From assembly GCA_963277665.1 (NCBI GenBank), contig OY728143.1, positions 533,730,394 through 533,794,393 on the forward strand: a stretch of DNA of 64,000 bases. The letters run 5' to 3'. A program made the translations under genes and the position numbers. The notes under the pieces are model-generated. The model made no database searches, was not told where the DNA came from, and worked only from the letters and a program-made list of their open reading frames with translations. This DNA is from Viscum album. Taxonomy: Eukaryota > Streptophyta > Magnoliopsida > Santalales > Viscaceae. This document shows, piece after piece, positions 11,961 to 24,240 of the stretch. Every line of letters begins with the position of its first letter. The first letter of the stretch is position 1.

Positions 11961-14210
11961 TAATGATGTCGTACAAGGTACACTTCCTATTCACTCAAGA
12001 ATGGAAAAAGTCTTATTTGATTATGGTTCTACGCATTCCTTTATATCTTTCATGTTTTCTAGAACCAGAGAATCTAAGACACGCAACCATGAAGTAGAGA
12101 TATCTGTAAAAACCCGAAGTGGTGCAGTCATTGCAATCCAAGTGTTTGACTCTTCTCCTATTTATGTATGTGGGAATATTATTCCAACAAATATCATAAT
12201 TCTTCCCTTGGTGGAATTCAACGCTATAATGTGAATGGATTGGCTCTCATTATATAGAGCACATATCAATTGACAGGAAAATGAAATATATTTTCAAATT
12301 CTGAACCATCCCATGCTCCTCTACAAATGCAAGGAAGATCATGAATCTCATTTGAATAATACTTCAATGGTGTTGGTGTTGATTCCCTATAAAGAATCAT
12401 ACCTCGCCCAAATGGTTGAGTCGATGGAAAGTTTCAAGCTTAAGGAAATGCCCATCATGAGGGAATTCAGCGATGTATTTCCCAAAGAGTTACCCGGAAT
12501 TCCCTCGGATCGTGAGGTAGAGTTCTCAATTGAACTCATACCCGGAGCTACTCCTATCTCAATGTACCCCTATAGGATGCCTCCTACCGAAATAGAGGAA
12601 TTAAAGAAGTAGCTGCAAGAGCATCTAGACAAAGGGTTCATACTCCCTAGTGCATCACCTTGGGGCGCACCAGTCCTCTCTGTGAAGAAGAAGGATAGAA
12701 CCATGCGGCTGTGTATCGATTATCGGGAACTCAACAAGATCACCATAAAGAACAATTATCCTCTCACATGGATTGATGACTTGTTCGATCAGTTAAGAGG
12801 AGCTCAATAGTTCTCAATGGTGGATATTTGTTCTGGATATCATCATGTAAAGGTGAAGAAGGAAGATATCCATGAGACTGCCTTCCGTACAAGGTATCGG
12901 CACTATGAGTTTTTAGTGATGCCCTTTGGACTTACTAATTCTCCTACAATCTTCATGGATTTGATGAATAGAGTCTTCATACATTAACTCGACAAATTTG
13001 TGGTAGTGTTTATCGATGATATTCTCATCTAATTCAATAGAAAGGAGGAACATGAAGAACATATAAGTCTTGTGTTGGCGGCATTGATAAATGAGAAGTT
13101 GTACGCCATGTTCAGCAAGTGTGACTTTTGTATGAATCAAGTAACATTCTTGGGACATGTGATCACAAGTTAGGGAATTTCTATGGATCCTTCAAAGACA
13201 AAGGCAATTGAGGAATGGACCAGGCCCCCTAGTGTCAAAAAAATCCATAGTTTTCTTGGATTAGCTCGGGACTACCAACGTTTTGTGAGGAACTCCTCAC
13301 TATTGTCAAGACCTCTAACATAGTTAACAAGGAAAGGGGTAAAGTATCTATGGATGGAAGAATGTGAGGAAAGATTCAAGGAAATAAAGAGAAGGCTGAT
13401 CGCTGCACTTGTACCCACATTACTGAAAAGTGGAGAATGTTTTGTGATATTCAGTTATTCTTCAAAGAAAGGATTGGGTTGTGTACTCATGAAAAATGAT
13501 AATGTGATAGCCTATGCCTCACGATAGTTGATGATCCATGAGAAGAACTACCCGACACATGATCTAGAGCTGGCAGCTGTGATTTTTGCCTTGAAAATCA
13601 GGCGACACTACCTTTAGGGTGATAAGTGTGACATATACACCTACAACAAGAGCCTAATGTATATATTCACACAAAATGTGCTCAACATGCATCAATGGAG
13701 ATAGTTATATCTGATCAAGGATTACGATTGATCTATTCACTATCATCCTGTAAAGGGGAACAAGGTAGCTGATGCTCTAGGCAGAAAAGAACATGCTACC
13801 CTATCCATGTTGCGGATTGAGAAGGACCCAATCTTCATGGATATGCAAAGGATGTATTTGGTAATCATAAGGTTAGGAGATACATACTACCTTGACCAAA
13901 TGATTGTGCAACCATCCTTGCTAGAGAAGATTAAGGAAGCACAAAGGGATGATGTGTAGATACAAAAGAGGGTGAATTCCGTAAAGGAAGGGAGGATGCA
14001 AGAGTTCCATATCGACGATGATGGTGTGATTCAGTTTGGAACACAGCTTTGTGTTCCTTCATCACCCAGGATAAAGAAGGAGCTATTGGATAATGACCAT
14101 AGCTCAACTTTCTCTATCCATCCTCGGAGTACCAAGATGTACTGTGATCTCTGAGAACACTTCTAGTGGGATAACATGAATAAGGAGATTGCATAATATA
14201 TATCAAGGTG
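11961..14210 (+). pseudogene. E1 pol remnant: protease, RT, RNase H
   Basis: The protease active site is DYGSTHSF (about 12019-12042). The catalytic Asp is kept, but Tyr replaces the usual Ser or Thr after it. RT begins near 12440 (FSDVFPKELPG) and runs through [38 protein letters not shown] and FVVVFIDDILI. The FIDD catalytic pair is intact at 13009-13020. In RNase H (about 13430-13790) the first catalytic Asp and the Asp of the TDHKS-type motif are both Tyr (FSYSSKKGLGCVL; IYTYNKSL), while the Glu in LELAAV is kept. Stops include 12610-12612, 12808-12810 and 13525-13527. The whole segment stays in one frame with gag. Confidence 0.92.
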
Positions 14211-14212
14211 TT
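14209..14212 (+). other. E1 pol frameshift point
   Basis: The integrase zinc-binding region is readable in the gag-pol frame up to ISRC and then only in the +2 relative frame from VCQQV onward. A net loss of one base at GTGTTGG explains it. Everything downstream to 15344 stays in the new frame. Confidence 0.8.
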
Positions 14213-15344
14213 GGTATGTCAGCAAGTTAAAGATGAGTGAAAAAAGTCCAAAGGAATGATGCATCCATTGCCAATACCCATGTGGTAATGGGAAAATGTT
14301 CCTATGGACTTTGTCACAGGTCTCCCGAAGATGTCAAAGGGGAATAATTCGATATAGGTTGTGGTTGACAAACTCACCATGAATGCCAATTTTATCTCTA
14401 TTCGGGAAGACTTCTCGCTTGAAAAACATGCAATGATATATGTGAAGGAAGTGGTGAGACTACACGATGTTCCACTCTCTATTGTCTCTGACCGTGATCC
14501 AAGGTTCACATCTATGTTCTAGAGGATCTTTCAACATGCATTGAGTACTGAATTAAATTTCTTCACAACCTATCACCCCCAAACCGATGGCCAATCTGAA
14601 TGGACTATTCAGACACTTGAAGATATGCTAAGAGCCTGCTCTCTTGAATTCAAAGGTGGTTGGGATCAGCATCTCCCATTGGTTGAGTTCTCATACAAAA
14701 ATAGCTGCCACTCGAGTATTTAGATGGTTCTTTATGAAGATCGTTATGGGAAGCGATGTATAACTCCAACCTATTGGGATGAAGTTAGAGAAAGAAAGAT
14801 ACTTGGTCCTGATCTTGTTCAAGAGATGATAGAGAAGGTTCAAGTCATCTAGAAACACATCAAAGCTGCTCAAAGTCGGAAAAAGAGCTATGATGACTAC
14901 CGTCGAAGGGGCTTGGAGTTTGACATTGAAGATAAAGTCTTCCTTCAAATATCTCCGTGGAAAAGAGTCATGCGATTCGGGAAGAAAGTGAAGGAAAGCC
15001 CATGGTACAATGACCCCATTGAGATCCTTGACCATATAGGAGATGTGGCCTATTGTCTGGCGCTTCCACTGAATATGGATCAAGTTCATGATGTGTTTCA
15101 TGTATCATTACTGAGGAAGTACAAACCAGACCCCTCACATGTACTAAACATAGAGGTGGTGCAGTAGGAAGATGATCTCTCTTATGAGGAGCATCCAGTA
15201 ATGAATCTGGACCGAAGTGATAAGGTTTTATGCAGCAAGATAACCCATCATGTCATAGTGTTGTCGAGGAACCATATGTTTTATGAAGCAACTTGGGAAC
15301 CAGAAGAGGCAATGAAGGAGAAGTACCCTCACCAGTTTGTATAA
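14211..15344 (+). pseudogene. E1 integrase and chromodomain remnant
   Basis: After the frameshift, integrase continues with PLPIPMW, MDFVTGLP, VVVDKLTMNANF (first catalytic Asp), SIVSDRDPRFTS (second Asp) and HPQTDGQSEWTIQTLEDML (catalytic Glu), so the DDE triad is complete. The distal part contains IEILDHIGDVAYCLALP and VHDVFHVSLLRKY, typical of the chromovirus integrase C-terminus. It ends in a chromodomain-like ATWEPEEAMKEKYPHQFV followed by TAA at 15342-15344. Stops remain, for instance after MVSM-type residues near 14521 and after HSSI at 14721. With protein it would be the best-preserved integrase in the window. Confidence 0.92.
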
Positions 15345-15371
15345 TGTGAAATTTTGGGGGCAAATTTTCTT

Positions 15372-15384
15372 AAGGAGGGAAGAA
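15372..15384 (+). other. E1 polypurine tract
   Basis: AAGGAGGGAAGAA lies directly against the 3' LTR start TGTAATGACCC. It is the plus-strand priming site for cDNA synthesis. Confidence 0.9.
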
Positions 15385-18105
15385 TGTAATGACCCAAAGT
15401 TATTCAATGGAAAATTCCCTTCTTTTATTTATGTTATTAAATAACATGAAAACACAAACAAATGAACTACTAAGTGATAAGTAACGTTTAAACATATGTT
15501 TTTCACTTCTATGTTTGGAATTTCAAAAATCCGACCTACACGGTTGTGTTCAAGATGATTTTTGGATTCTAATGAAACAAAAATATTTTTTGGTGAATAG
15601 TAATCCACCATTAGGACTAGTGACCTACCCTTATGAATAGTAATATGACCCTTATGAATAGTAAATAATGTAACAATACCTATGAATAATAAAATAATAT
15701 TTAGACATCTTACAAAGTGACAATTTGACCTTAGTAAACGTTTCTGGTATTTTATAAGTCATAAATAATTATTTAAAATTAATTAATTAATTTAAAATAA
15801 TATATATTTCCATGAAATTTATTAATAAATTATTGAATCAATGTCTAACAGTTTTTAGATAATGTTATGAGACCCTATGTAATTTTTTAAAGAACTATAT
15901 AATCAGTTTTAATATTAAAAACTTTTTTTTAAGTAAATTATGATTTTAATTGGATATTTAGTTAATAATATATTGAAATTATTTTTGAAAAATGAACTTC
16001 ATTTTTGGATTCTACACATCAAAAAATGGTTGGGGTAAATATTTGGGATTTTTCTGAGATACTTGAATTTTGATGAATAGTTGAATTTGATAATTCACAA
16101 CAAAAGCTAAATAATGTATTAATTGAGTCATCGATGATGTGTTGCTGATGTAAACCCACTTGGTTCGGGATTACATTATAATACTACTATTCTTGGTCAT
16201 TCAAGACTCACTATTCATTGTCTTTGGTGAAATTAATAAACTAATAAATTTTGTAATAAGGAAACCCCTCTCCCCTCCACTATAAAAGCCACCCTTACCT
16301 CCATCTTTTCATCACACCTCTCAAGCTCCAAGCCTTCACTAAAATCTACCCAAACATCTTCCCTAGCACCCCCCACGTCCTAAAGCTTCTGGTCTCATCA
16401 TAATACCATTACTAGCTTAATTAAGGAAGATCTCAAGAGGAATATTTAAGAGGTAATTTCCCTCCCTCTTCTCCTTTAATTTCCTTTCAAGTTCAAGTTC
16501 CTTTCTTGATCTCTCCCAAAATATATTCATACAAATTGTTTTGTAAATCCATTATTATACATATACTGTAATTGTATGATTCTAAGGGGATATTATATCA
16601 CCCCACACCCTTTCCCACTTCCTTTTATTTTATTAAAGAGAACGTTGTTCATGATGTGTTAATTTATCACCTTAAAAAATGGCATGCGCTCTTTTTCCAT
16701 TTATACCTTTAGATCTGGTCATGAAACCATGTTTATGGTTGAACCAGAAAATTTTATATGTATTATGTTCTATTTTAAGTTCTGGAAATAACCTATGATC
16801 ATATTACTAAGTTAAAAGTTCAAACAAGTACGTTGTGATCCAAAAACCGCCCAAATTAACCCAAATAACCATCATTAAATTATTACTAATGATTCATCCA
16901 CATGGTTCTAATGTATTTCATTATAAAATAATTCATTCTCCTGTAATATAATAAATGAAATTTAATTTCATTTCTTGATGATGACTCATGTTCTACAGAA
17001 ACACCAATTTAAGAATACATGTGAACCACTCAAGAAAACCATAAAAACGAACATACCTGAACAATGTTTTTAAACTCTATAAGTCATCTAAAGTAACATA
17101 ATATGGCATAATGAAACCAGAATGAACCCTATTAACTTACCCATGGTTCTTGATTTCTAATTAATGAATATAATGTCATTATACAGGACATTAATGAGAA
17201 GGATGCATTCAGGTACAAGGTAAGGGGAAATCTCAAACCCAATTTTCTTCCTTCGGGTTCTCCCTCTTTCACCCGTTTTTTGATATGGTTACTCCTCCAA
17301 GATCATTTGTTCATCATTGAATTTTCATTTCTGGGATATAAATGTATGTCACTGGTTTTTATGTACATCAAAATATTTTCCAATAGAACTCTTCTTTCAA
17401 GAACTCACCTTTTATCAATCATTCATGGTTGATGGTTCTTGTATCAAGTATGTTGTTCTCTCATTATTTTGGGAACCCAAAGATTATGAATGTGTTATAT
17501 TGAGATGAATCCCATTACTTTTCATGGGTTCATTATGTTGATTTATGTTATATGATCATTGTGGCTTGCATGATAAATGATAATGTTAAGATGTGACGGG
17601 TGCACCCATAATTATATAGCACCCCAATGCATTGGGTAAAGTGTGAATCTCATGAGTAAATGTGAAATTTTGTGTGAAAAAGATGCTAGCTTTCTTCACA
17701 AGTATGTGTGGTAGTTAACCACTAAGACATGATGGTTCATTTTTATGCATTGCCACACTTCAAGTGTATTATTTTTTCTCCTCTCATGTTCATGATCTTT
17801 TGACTTTGTTATGATTATGCACACCCCATGACATATTGTTCTTATCTATCCTCTTACTAGGATTTTAGATCCCCCCTTTTATTTATATCCTTAGGTTTCT
17901 ACATGTACTAAGGAGAGGCCAAGTTCCAATAAGAAGAAATAGATGATGAAATTAAATTAATGTTTATGATTGATGTTGTATTTGTTATGTACGGTCCTAG
18001 TTTTCCCAGGATACTAATCCTTTGGATCCTCTATGTGTAATACTATTATGTTGCTTATCTTTGAAACTATGTAATAGTAATGTAAGAAAAGGTAGGGTCG
18101 CTATA
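15385..18105 (+). repeat. E1 3' LTR
   Basis: It aligns with 7862-10637 along its length, starting TGTAATGACCC and ending AGGGTCGCTATA. The TATA box is at 16281-16288 in the same pyrimidine-rich setting. Differences from the 5' LTR are scattered substitutions and small indels. It has one copy of the 47-bp unit duplicated in the 5' LTR. Confidence 0.93.
16281..16288 (+). promoter_or_regulatory. TATA box of E1 3' LTR
   Basis: TATAAAAG after CTCCCCTCCAC, matching the 5' LTR promoter position. It could in principle drive antisense transcription into M copy A. Confidence 0.6.
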
Positions 18106-18109
18106 AGTC
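18106..18109. repeat. target-site duplication of E1, right copy (AGTC)
   Basis: AGTC follows the 3' LTR and matches 7858-7861. The M-family protease reading resumes directly after it. Confidence 0.75.
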
Positions 18110-19549
18110 CATTCTCAAGATGACGTCGTAAGGCCACAATGCCACTACAAAGTGATTCTAGCCGAAGCTCTCGCCTCTTAGAGTAAGCGCGCACTATAGG
18201 TACTAGTTAGTAATCATCAAATCTCCTCCAGTATGAATCTATAGACGTAAGGATCGAACCAAATGCTCCATAAGAATCCCCAAGATCTGAACGAGGGTAG
18301 TATAAATTAAAGAATAATTGTCACGTATGTTTATAAGTACTACAACTAAGGTGGAGAAGACACAGATCACACCTCGTATCATCTCCGGAGCACCATGATC
18401 CAAAGCCTCTGCTACCTAGAGCTAAGCTCTCCCATGTCCTCCTTCTCCCTATGGTCGGGGCGGACCTGCAGGTGGTGGTGGCAGTAATATCTCGAATCGT
18501 CGCCCACCACCATCTACATGTCCAACTCCTCTGCCACGCCCACCTACTCCCTACGGACTACCTCAGTCGAACCTATGTCTCTTCCAAGGAGGTTCATCGA
18601 CTATCTTCTGATCATCAGTATGGCGGGTCAGACAGTCATGGGCCGTGTGACCCTGCCTGACAAATGCGAAACACTACCCACTCCTAGAATAAATGTCTCT
18701 TCTTCGGTTTCCCCACACAACTGATCATTTTTTATGTCATCATTCACCTATAGATCTGGTCCTATTGGACCTTTGTGACATATATCAGCTACCAGATGAA
18801 GAATACTCTTCTACGCGATGACTGGTAGTGGTTCTTGTAGGTAGTGAATGCTCAGTGAGAAAATTTTCCAGCAATATGGATCTCTCTCACACCCCTACTT
18901 GTGTCGAGATGTTGACTGAGATCATCAAAGACTTGATATCATTCCTGAACCCTTTCTCGAAGGTTTGTGCCCTGAATAATGGGTCCCTCACCATGTCGGT
19001 GGAGTAACGTGATAGGTCATTGACCCTTTCTGAGTACTGAGCCACTATCATGATGCCCTTCTGTAGATGAATTGGCTCCTATATATGCACTATGTGAATA
19101 GTCGCTAAGACAAACTTTTCCCATAACAGGCTCTCGATGTATTCCCAGAGATGTGTCACCTGATCATGAAAATGAAGCATCAAGCTCCACCATCTTCAGG
19201 TTGCTGCCTGTAGAAGTCTAGTTGCAAGGATCACCCTGATATCAGCCGGTGTCCCTACCAGTCATAAAACTCTCACCACGTCCTCCAGCCAATCCTCACA
19301 TGCCCATGGGTCCATCTCCCCCCTCATCCTAGGTGGCCTATAACGCTTAAACTCATGGAAAACGCTCATGCGGCTTGTATCATCTACTACGGGGGCAGTT
19401 GGCATCAGTGGCCCAACAAAGACAGATACCATTGGTTCCTTCATTGGTTCCTCTAATGGAAAATGGCTATGCACCAAGGCCTCGTCGCTCGATGGGATAT
19501 CAGTGCATACAACTCTAGGAACTCTAGTTGGCTGTTTGTGTGGAGGCAT
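18106..19549 (-). pseudogene. M copy A: gag and protease remnant (right of E1)
   Basis: The gag start is the ATG at 19549 (MPPHKQPTR). The capsid N-terminal domain follows, with FHEFKRYRPPRMRGEMDPW (about 19290-19350) continuing into WLEDVVRVL. The CCHC knuckle at 18632-18673 reads C-F-A-F...G-H...C, with Cys2 changed to Phe. Protease follows: the expected DTG-type site (about 18316-18336) reads INIRDN, so the catalytic Asp is Asn. The distal YDVIL segment abuts E1 near 18115, and the gene picks up again at 7861. Together with 4744-7861 this is one gag-pol unit split by E1. The PBS lies about 260 bp upstream of the ATG. Confidence 0.87.
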
Positions 19550-19809
19550 CCTCAAAAGAAACAGTTGTGCTACATTCAAAAAGTTATACCTGCTGAGCTG
19601 ACCTGGTGAGATGAATTAAAGAAAACTTATGAAAACACATATGCAATCAGTTTTTTGTGCACTGAGTTGGAAATTATAATCTAGTGTCTTTGTGTATGGA
19701 TACATCACCGCTACACTAACATTGGACTCCTTGAACTGAAATCCACACTCAACACAATTAATACTACTGCTTCACATAAAAGATCAGAGTCATATGTTCA
19801 ATGGAATAA

Positions 19810-19827
19810 CCGACTCCTATGATACCA
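19810..19827 (-). other. M primer binding site, copy A
   Basis: On the minus strand TGGTATCATAGGAGTCGG follows the LTR-B end. The first eight bases match the initiator-Met-tRNA complement. Copy B has the same 18-base block with AAAGG in place of ATAGG. Confidence 0.75.
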
Positions 19828-19835
19828 ATTTTTCA

Positions 19836-22801
19836 CAACCTGTACCATGGGGCACATTCCATGACAAACCCCAAGCTCGCATTCCATAGGCCAGGGACTG
19901 GAAAATATCACCAAAGGCGTAATCCCTAAAACTGGGAAGGAATTTCTTTATAACCTATAGGCACATGCAGCCAAACATAGGTAGATACGAACATAAGAAA
20001 ATTCTATAACCAAAAGAGAGTGCTGAAAGGAAATGGGCCATAATACAATCACAACAGTAAAGGTACAAGTACAACAGAAATACAATACAATTGAAAAAAT
20101 TGAAAAATTAAGCTAATGGGTCTTCTTTCGGGTTCCTAACTAAAGGGTCGGTACATATTGCCTCCTTATCAATCCTAATTCACCCATCCCCTCTACATAA
20201 CGACATGCCTAATGGTCCACCTCTTGGTGTGCCCAGTCATGTTTCTCTCAACCTCAGTCAGCATTGTCCGTTATCTGCATCCAACACAAAAAGGTGTGGG
20301 CATAGCCCATGCAGGGGTGAGTATAACGATACTCAATATGGAACCCGAGACCCTAAAGGTCTCAAAAAACATACCAAGGATAAACCAAAAATTTGAAATC
20401 AAAATATAACCCTACTTATCTATATACCAATACTTATCCCTATGTTATTAATTAATCCATCTCAATCATGAGGAAAACACATAAGTACTGACCTAGCTCA
20501 AAGATGATTTTATTCTAGGGGTAATATCATGTAACATAACCAGTCACATTTTTGAAACCTCGTCTACTGGAGAACTCCTCCTCTATCAAGTACAATGTCT
20601 ATTCCGTGAGACCAAGGAGCTTCCTACTATCATTGGACTACTGAGGTACTCCTCTGGTCTTGTACCGTGGGTCTTCCATGTCACCAAGGGTCTCTCCACC
20701 ATGGGTCTACCGCGTCACCAAGGAGTACCCCACTCATATACTACTATGGTACTCCTCCTGTAAAATATTGTGGGTCTACCACGTGTCCAATGTTCTACCC
20801 ACTTTGGGTCTTCTATACCACCAAGGCGCTCCCCACTAGGCTAGACGAGTCACTCTGAGTAGAATTGGTCACCAGTCTTAATGTCTTAGCTAGCTACTAG
20901 GTCTATGCACTATGCTCACTCGTCTCTGGAAGAATCTACTCCACAAGCTACTAGTTGATACTACAAATATCATTAAGTCCAATGAAGAATTATATAAAAG
21001 TTATGTCATGTCATATTGGTCTCAACGTAACAGAGGACTCGTCAATCGGACGCCTGGTCTGTGAGTTATTAGCCTTTTTTCCCGAGGGCCCAGTTGGATT
21101 CGGGCTCGATCCAACCTTTCTATTCTCCATCTCAAACCAAATCTCAATGGGGTATCTCTCAAATGGAGTATCTTTCTCCATGAATTATATTGCCGCTGAT
21201 TGTTCGTCAAACGGACATCCTGTGCGAAAGTTATGGCCAAAGGAACGTAAATGGGTCATAGTGGACCAAGGTCTGGTCCGACCCTATCGGACCGACCCGC
21301 AGGGTCAGATTGGCCGAGGGGTACTGCGAGGGAGGTGTATCCGGTTGAGGTTGCATGGACAGGTGGTGGGGGGCACGGACCAACCGTGATGGATTTGGTC
21401 CGGCCACTAGTAGGTGCACAGGCCGCGATTTCCAAGGATGCGGCTCGGGCGACTCAAGCATCTCTGACAGCGGCGTGGCTCCGCTGACAGAGAAGCAACA
21501 TGGTGGATCGACACAGCGGGCAATGGTGGCGTGACTACAAGAATCGGTGGATGGAGAAATCGCGACATCTCAGTCTGGCCATTGGTGGCTCGTCTAGGTA
21601 CGGGGCTGGTTCGGCCGAGAAAGTGATGCACTGCGGGGTGGCATGGGTCACAAAGGCCATGGGTGGTGGCACCATTTCCTTCGTTCCTTCATCGCATTTT
21701 GAAGAACACAACAAGAATAATGATGGAGGGGTCAGGCCGTGTTTGTTTGTCCTGCACCCTCTGCGTTTAGAGTTATAGCCAGCGGTTCATATAGAACGAT
21801 GTATGAATGTGTAACCATGATATTCTTCAATGTTTCGTCCCTACTAGCACAAGAAAATAAGGGATTTTATGGGATATACTAAACATTTTGGAATAAAACC
21901 CCACCTTTTTCGTTGTTGGTGTTATTGCGAAGAAGAAGGTGAAGTCACCGACATTCATCTCGTCCTCCTCAAACCTGAAATCCCAGGCTCATGTGTCGAT
22001 TTGTCGAATTTGAAGGTGTTCATTTTCATCTTTTTTCATGGATAAGAGTTCTATGTGGATGGTGCATTCTTCATTGAAGAACCCATCTCCCAATTCCACA
22101 TAGACCTCCTTTTCAATGAAATGAATTGGTATCCCAAAGTAATAGATTGTAATATATATTAAGTCATTGGCATACTATTCAAAAAAATAATTTAATTAAT
22201 TAATGGTGAGTTGGAAAAATAAAGGTTTGCGTTTTGGCTCAATTAATGTGGAGGATGTCAAGAGGCTTCACTACATTAATGAGGGGGTTGAGAGATTTTT
22301 CTCCATAATGAGTGGAGTTCAAGAGGTTTTAGACATCGAGTGGACACCACAACCATAACCTCTCATGGGAGGTTAGGTTTGGGTGTTCCCCACCACCATA
22401 ACCTCTCATGGGAGGTTATGGTCTGGTGGTCCCCACACCTCTACTTCCACTTGAAGGTTTTAATAATCAAAATAAAATAAAACATGTGTTTATTTTATTT
22501 TATTATTTCCCCGAAAGACCCAAAAATTTTCTTTCACCCTCGACCATCTACTATCGAGGTGAAAGTCTAGATATATGAATATTGGCACTATGAGTACATC
22601 GGTGCCCTCATATTTCAATTATGTGCCCCAATTAAAAATATAGAAAAACCTTCTCACACGTTTACTAAATGTACCTAAAATAATGTTCATAAAATCATTC
22701 CGTGCTCTATGGACCTCAGAAACTTGCACTATCAATTTTCACAGACTCGTAAAATTACCATTTAGTTTAAAATAATTTCATGGAAATTCTATGTCTTAAC
22801 A
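19836..22801 (-). repeat. LTR-B: shared M-family LTR between internals A and B
   Basis: This is the most complete LTR of the array with LTR-C. On its left is the PBS of internal A, so it serves as the 5' LTR of A. Its right end (22801, minus-strand TGTTAAGACAT) faces the integrase end of internal B through a CCCC-rich PPT remnant, so it is also the 3' LTR of B. It holds the U5-side segment missing from LTR-A (19836-20815), the GC-rich block (about 21240-21680) and the hairpin pair (22345-22434). The ORFs across 20955-21778 lie on both strands and overlap; none has a recognisable domain. Confidence 0.82.
22388..22434. repeat. perfect hairpin repeat in U3 of LTR-B
   Basis: ACCATAACCTC and GAGGTTATGGT form an 11-bp perfect stem around TCATGG, with the pairing extended by flanking CCACC and GGTGG. 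A second, imperfect unit precedes it at about 22350-22384. Confidence 0.85.
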
Positions 22802-24240
22802 TTATCCCCACCTCATTCTTTATGTCCCTATAAGCCACTACTAACACTAAGGGAATAAGAGGGGTTCCTGAGAACGTATCTGAGCCTCCCACTCCCGTGT
22901 TCTCTTTTGGAGGTCCCCGTACTACCAGTGAACATGCACCAGAGGTATTGACTATCCATGAAATACCCTCTCTAATCGATCCTCTATCTAAACCGGAACC
23001 TCTATAAAAGCCTCCCTATGATCGACATCCAACTCACTATGGTCGATGATGTGAGAAGGGTCATGCATGTATCTACTCAGTTGGGATACATAGAAGATGT
23101 CGTGCAGAAGGATAAACTTTGTTGGAGAAGCTATGAGATATGCCACCTCAAAAAATTTGATGAAGATATAAAAAGGTCTGATGAAACTCAGATATAACTT
23201 TTCGCCTCAGCCAAATCTCCATAGGCCTCATTGGGGTGAGACCCGTAGAAATATTTTATCACTATCCTCATAATCTAGTTGTATCTATCTCCTATCAACA
23301 TACAACTTCGTCATGCTCTGTGCCATCTTCATCCACTTTTGGATGATCTGCACCTTCTCTGTGGTAGTCCGAACCATCTCTGTTCTCCTGAGTTCTGACT
23401 CCCCTAGGCCATTACAGCCCATAGGTGATCTGCAAGGTCACCCGTATAATGCCTTGAAAGGATCCATTCCTATGGAGGAGTGATTGCTATTTTTGTACGC
23501 AAACTCCACCAAAGGAATGTGATCCTCCAAGCTACGACTGCAGTCAAGGACCCAAGCACAGAGCGAGTCCTCGAGAGTCATAATGGTCTGCTCAGTCTGT
23601 CCATACGTCTGAGGATAGAAGGCGGTTATCAAATGAAGGTGCATCCCAAAATCATCCAACAACCGCTTCCAAATCCTGGAAGGAAAACTTTTATCACAAT
23701 TGGAGATAATTTCTGACGGTACTCCATGTTAACGCACATTCTTATGCACATAGAGACGTCTCACAATCTCTACTGAACCATGTTCTCTTATTGGTAGGAA
23801 GTGGGCAGACATGGTGAGTAGGTTGATAATCCCTTAAATAGAGTCACATCCTATTGATATACATGGAATTCTAGTAACGAAGCCCATGGATATCCCATCC
23901 CACTTCCACACTGTTGTCACGACCTGTCCCCCAAGGCCCATGTCCTGTCTAGCCCCAATCCCACAAGTACATGACGCTCCACCTTCACATGCAGATAAGT
24001 GAGGCACTGAGAAACAAACTCTGATACTTCCTTCTTTATTCCCGACCACCTGTGTTATCATCGGAGATCCTGGTACATCATTTGTACTACTAGAAGTACC
24101 GCTAGAGGGGATTTGTGAAACTCCCTCAACACGTCCTCCAGAAGTGAAATTTCTACCATGGTACGTCCTATGATGAGTATGACATGTGCCGCACATTCAG
24201 TAAATCTATTGGTTGCCTTCCCTATGGATATCTGAGCACG
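22802..24240 (-). pseudogene. M copy B: integrase and chromodomain remnant
   Basis: The zinc-binding region (about 23990-24190) retains FHKSP and SQCLT. The core then reads IINLLTMSAHFLPIRE near 23800-23840, with Asn in place of the first catalytic Asp. IISNCDKSF near 23690-23730 has Asn in place of the second. The Glu survives in YGQTEQT (23438-23662 segment). The same segment includes ACVLD-like and SSIGMDPFKALYG ends. The region 22850-23260 corresponds to the integrase C-terminus and chromodomain but is heavily altered. These integrase lesions differ from those of copies A and C. Confidence 0.84.

Larger units (their letters stand above)
7862..18105 (+). mobile_element. E1: complete nested Ty3/gypsy chromovirus (Tekay/Del-like)
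   Basis: This 10.24 kb element has a 5' LTR (7862-10637), an initiator-Met-tRNA PBS (10640-10651), one gag-pol frame (10849-15344), a PPT (15372-15384) and a 3' LTR (15385-18105). It is flanked by AGTC. It sits in the protease region of M copy A, whose coding sequence resumes after it on the opposite strand. Pol order is PR-RT-RH-IN-chromodomain, which places it among chromoviruses; LTRs of about 2.7 kb favour the Tekay/Del lineage. The two LTRs are readily alignable but clearly diverged, so the insertion is old. It is non-autonomous because of stops and a frameshift. Confidence 0.93.

Noticed and set aside
14691..15101. 136-codon minus-strand frame
   Set aside because: Antisense shadow of the E1 integrase C-terminal region.
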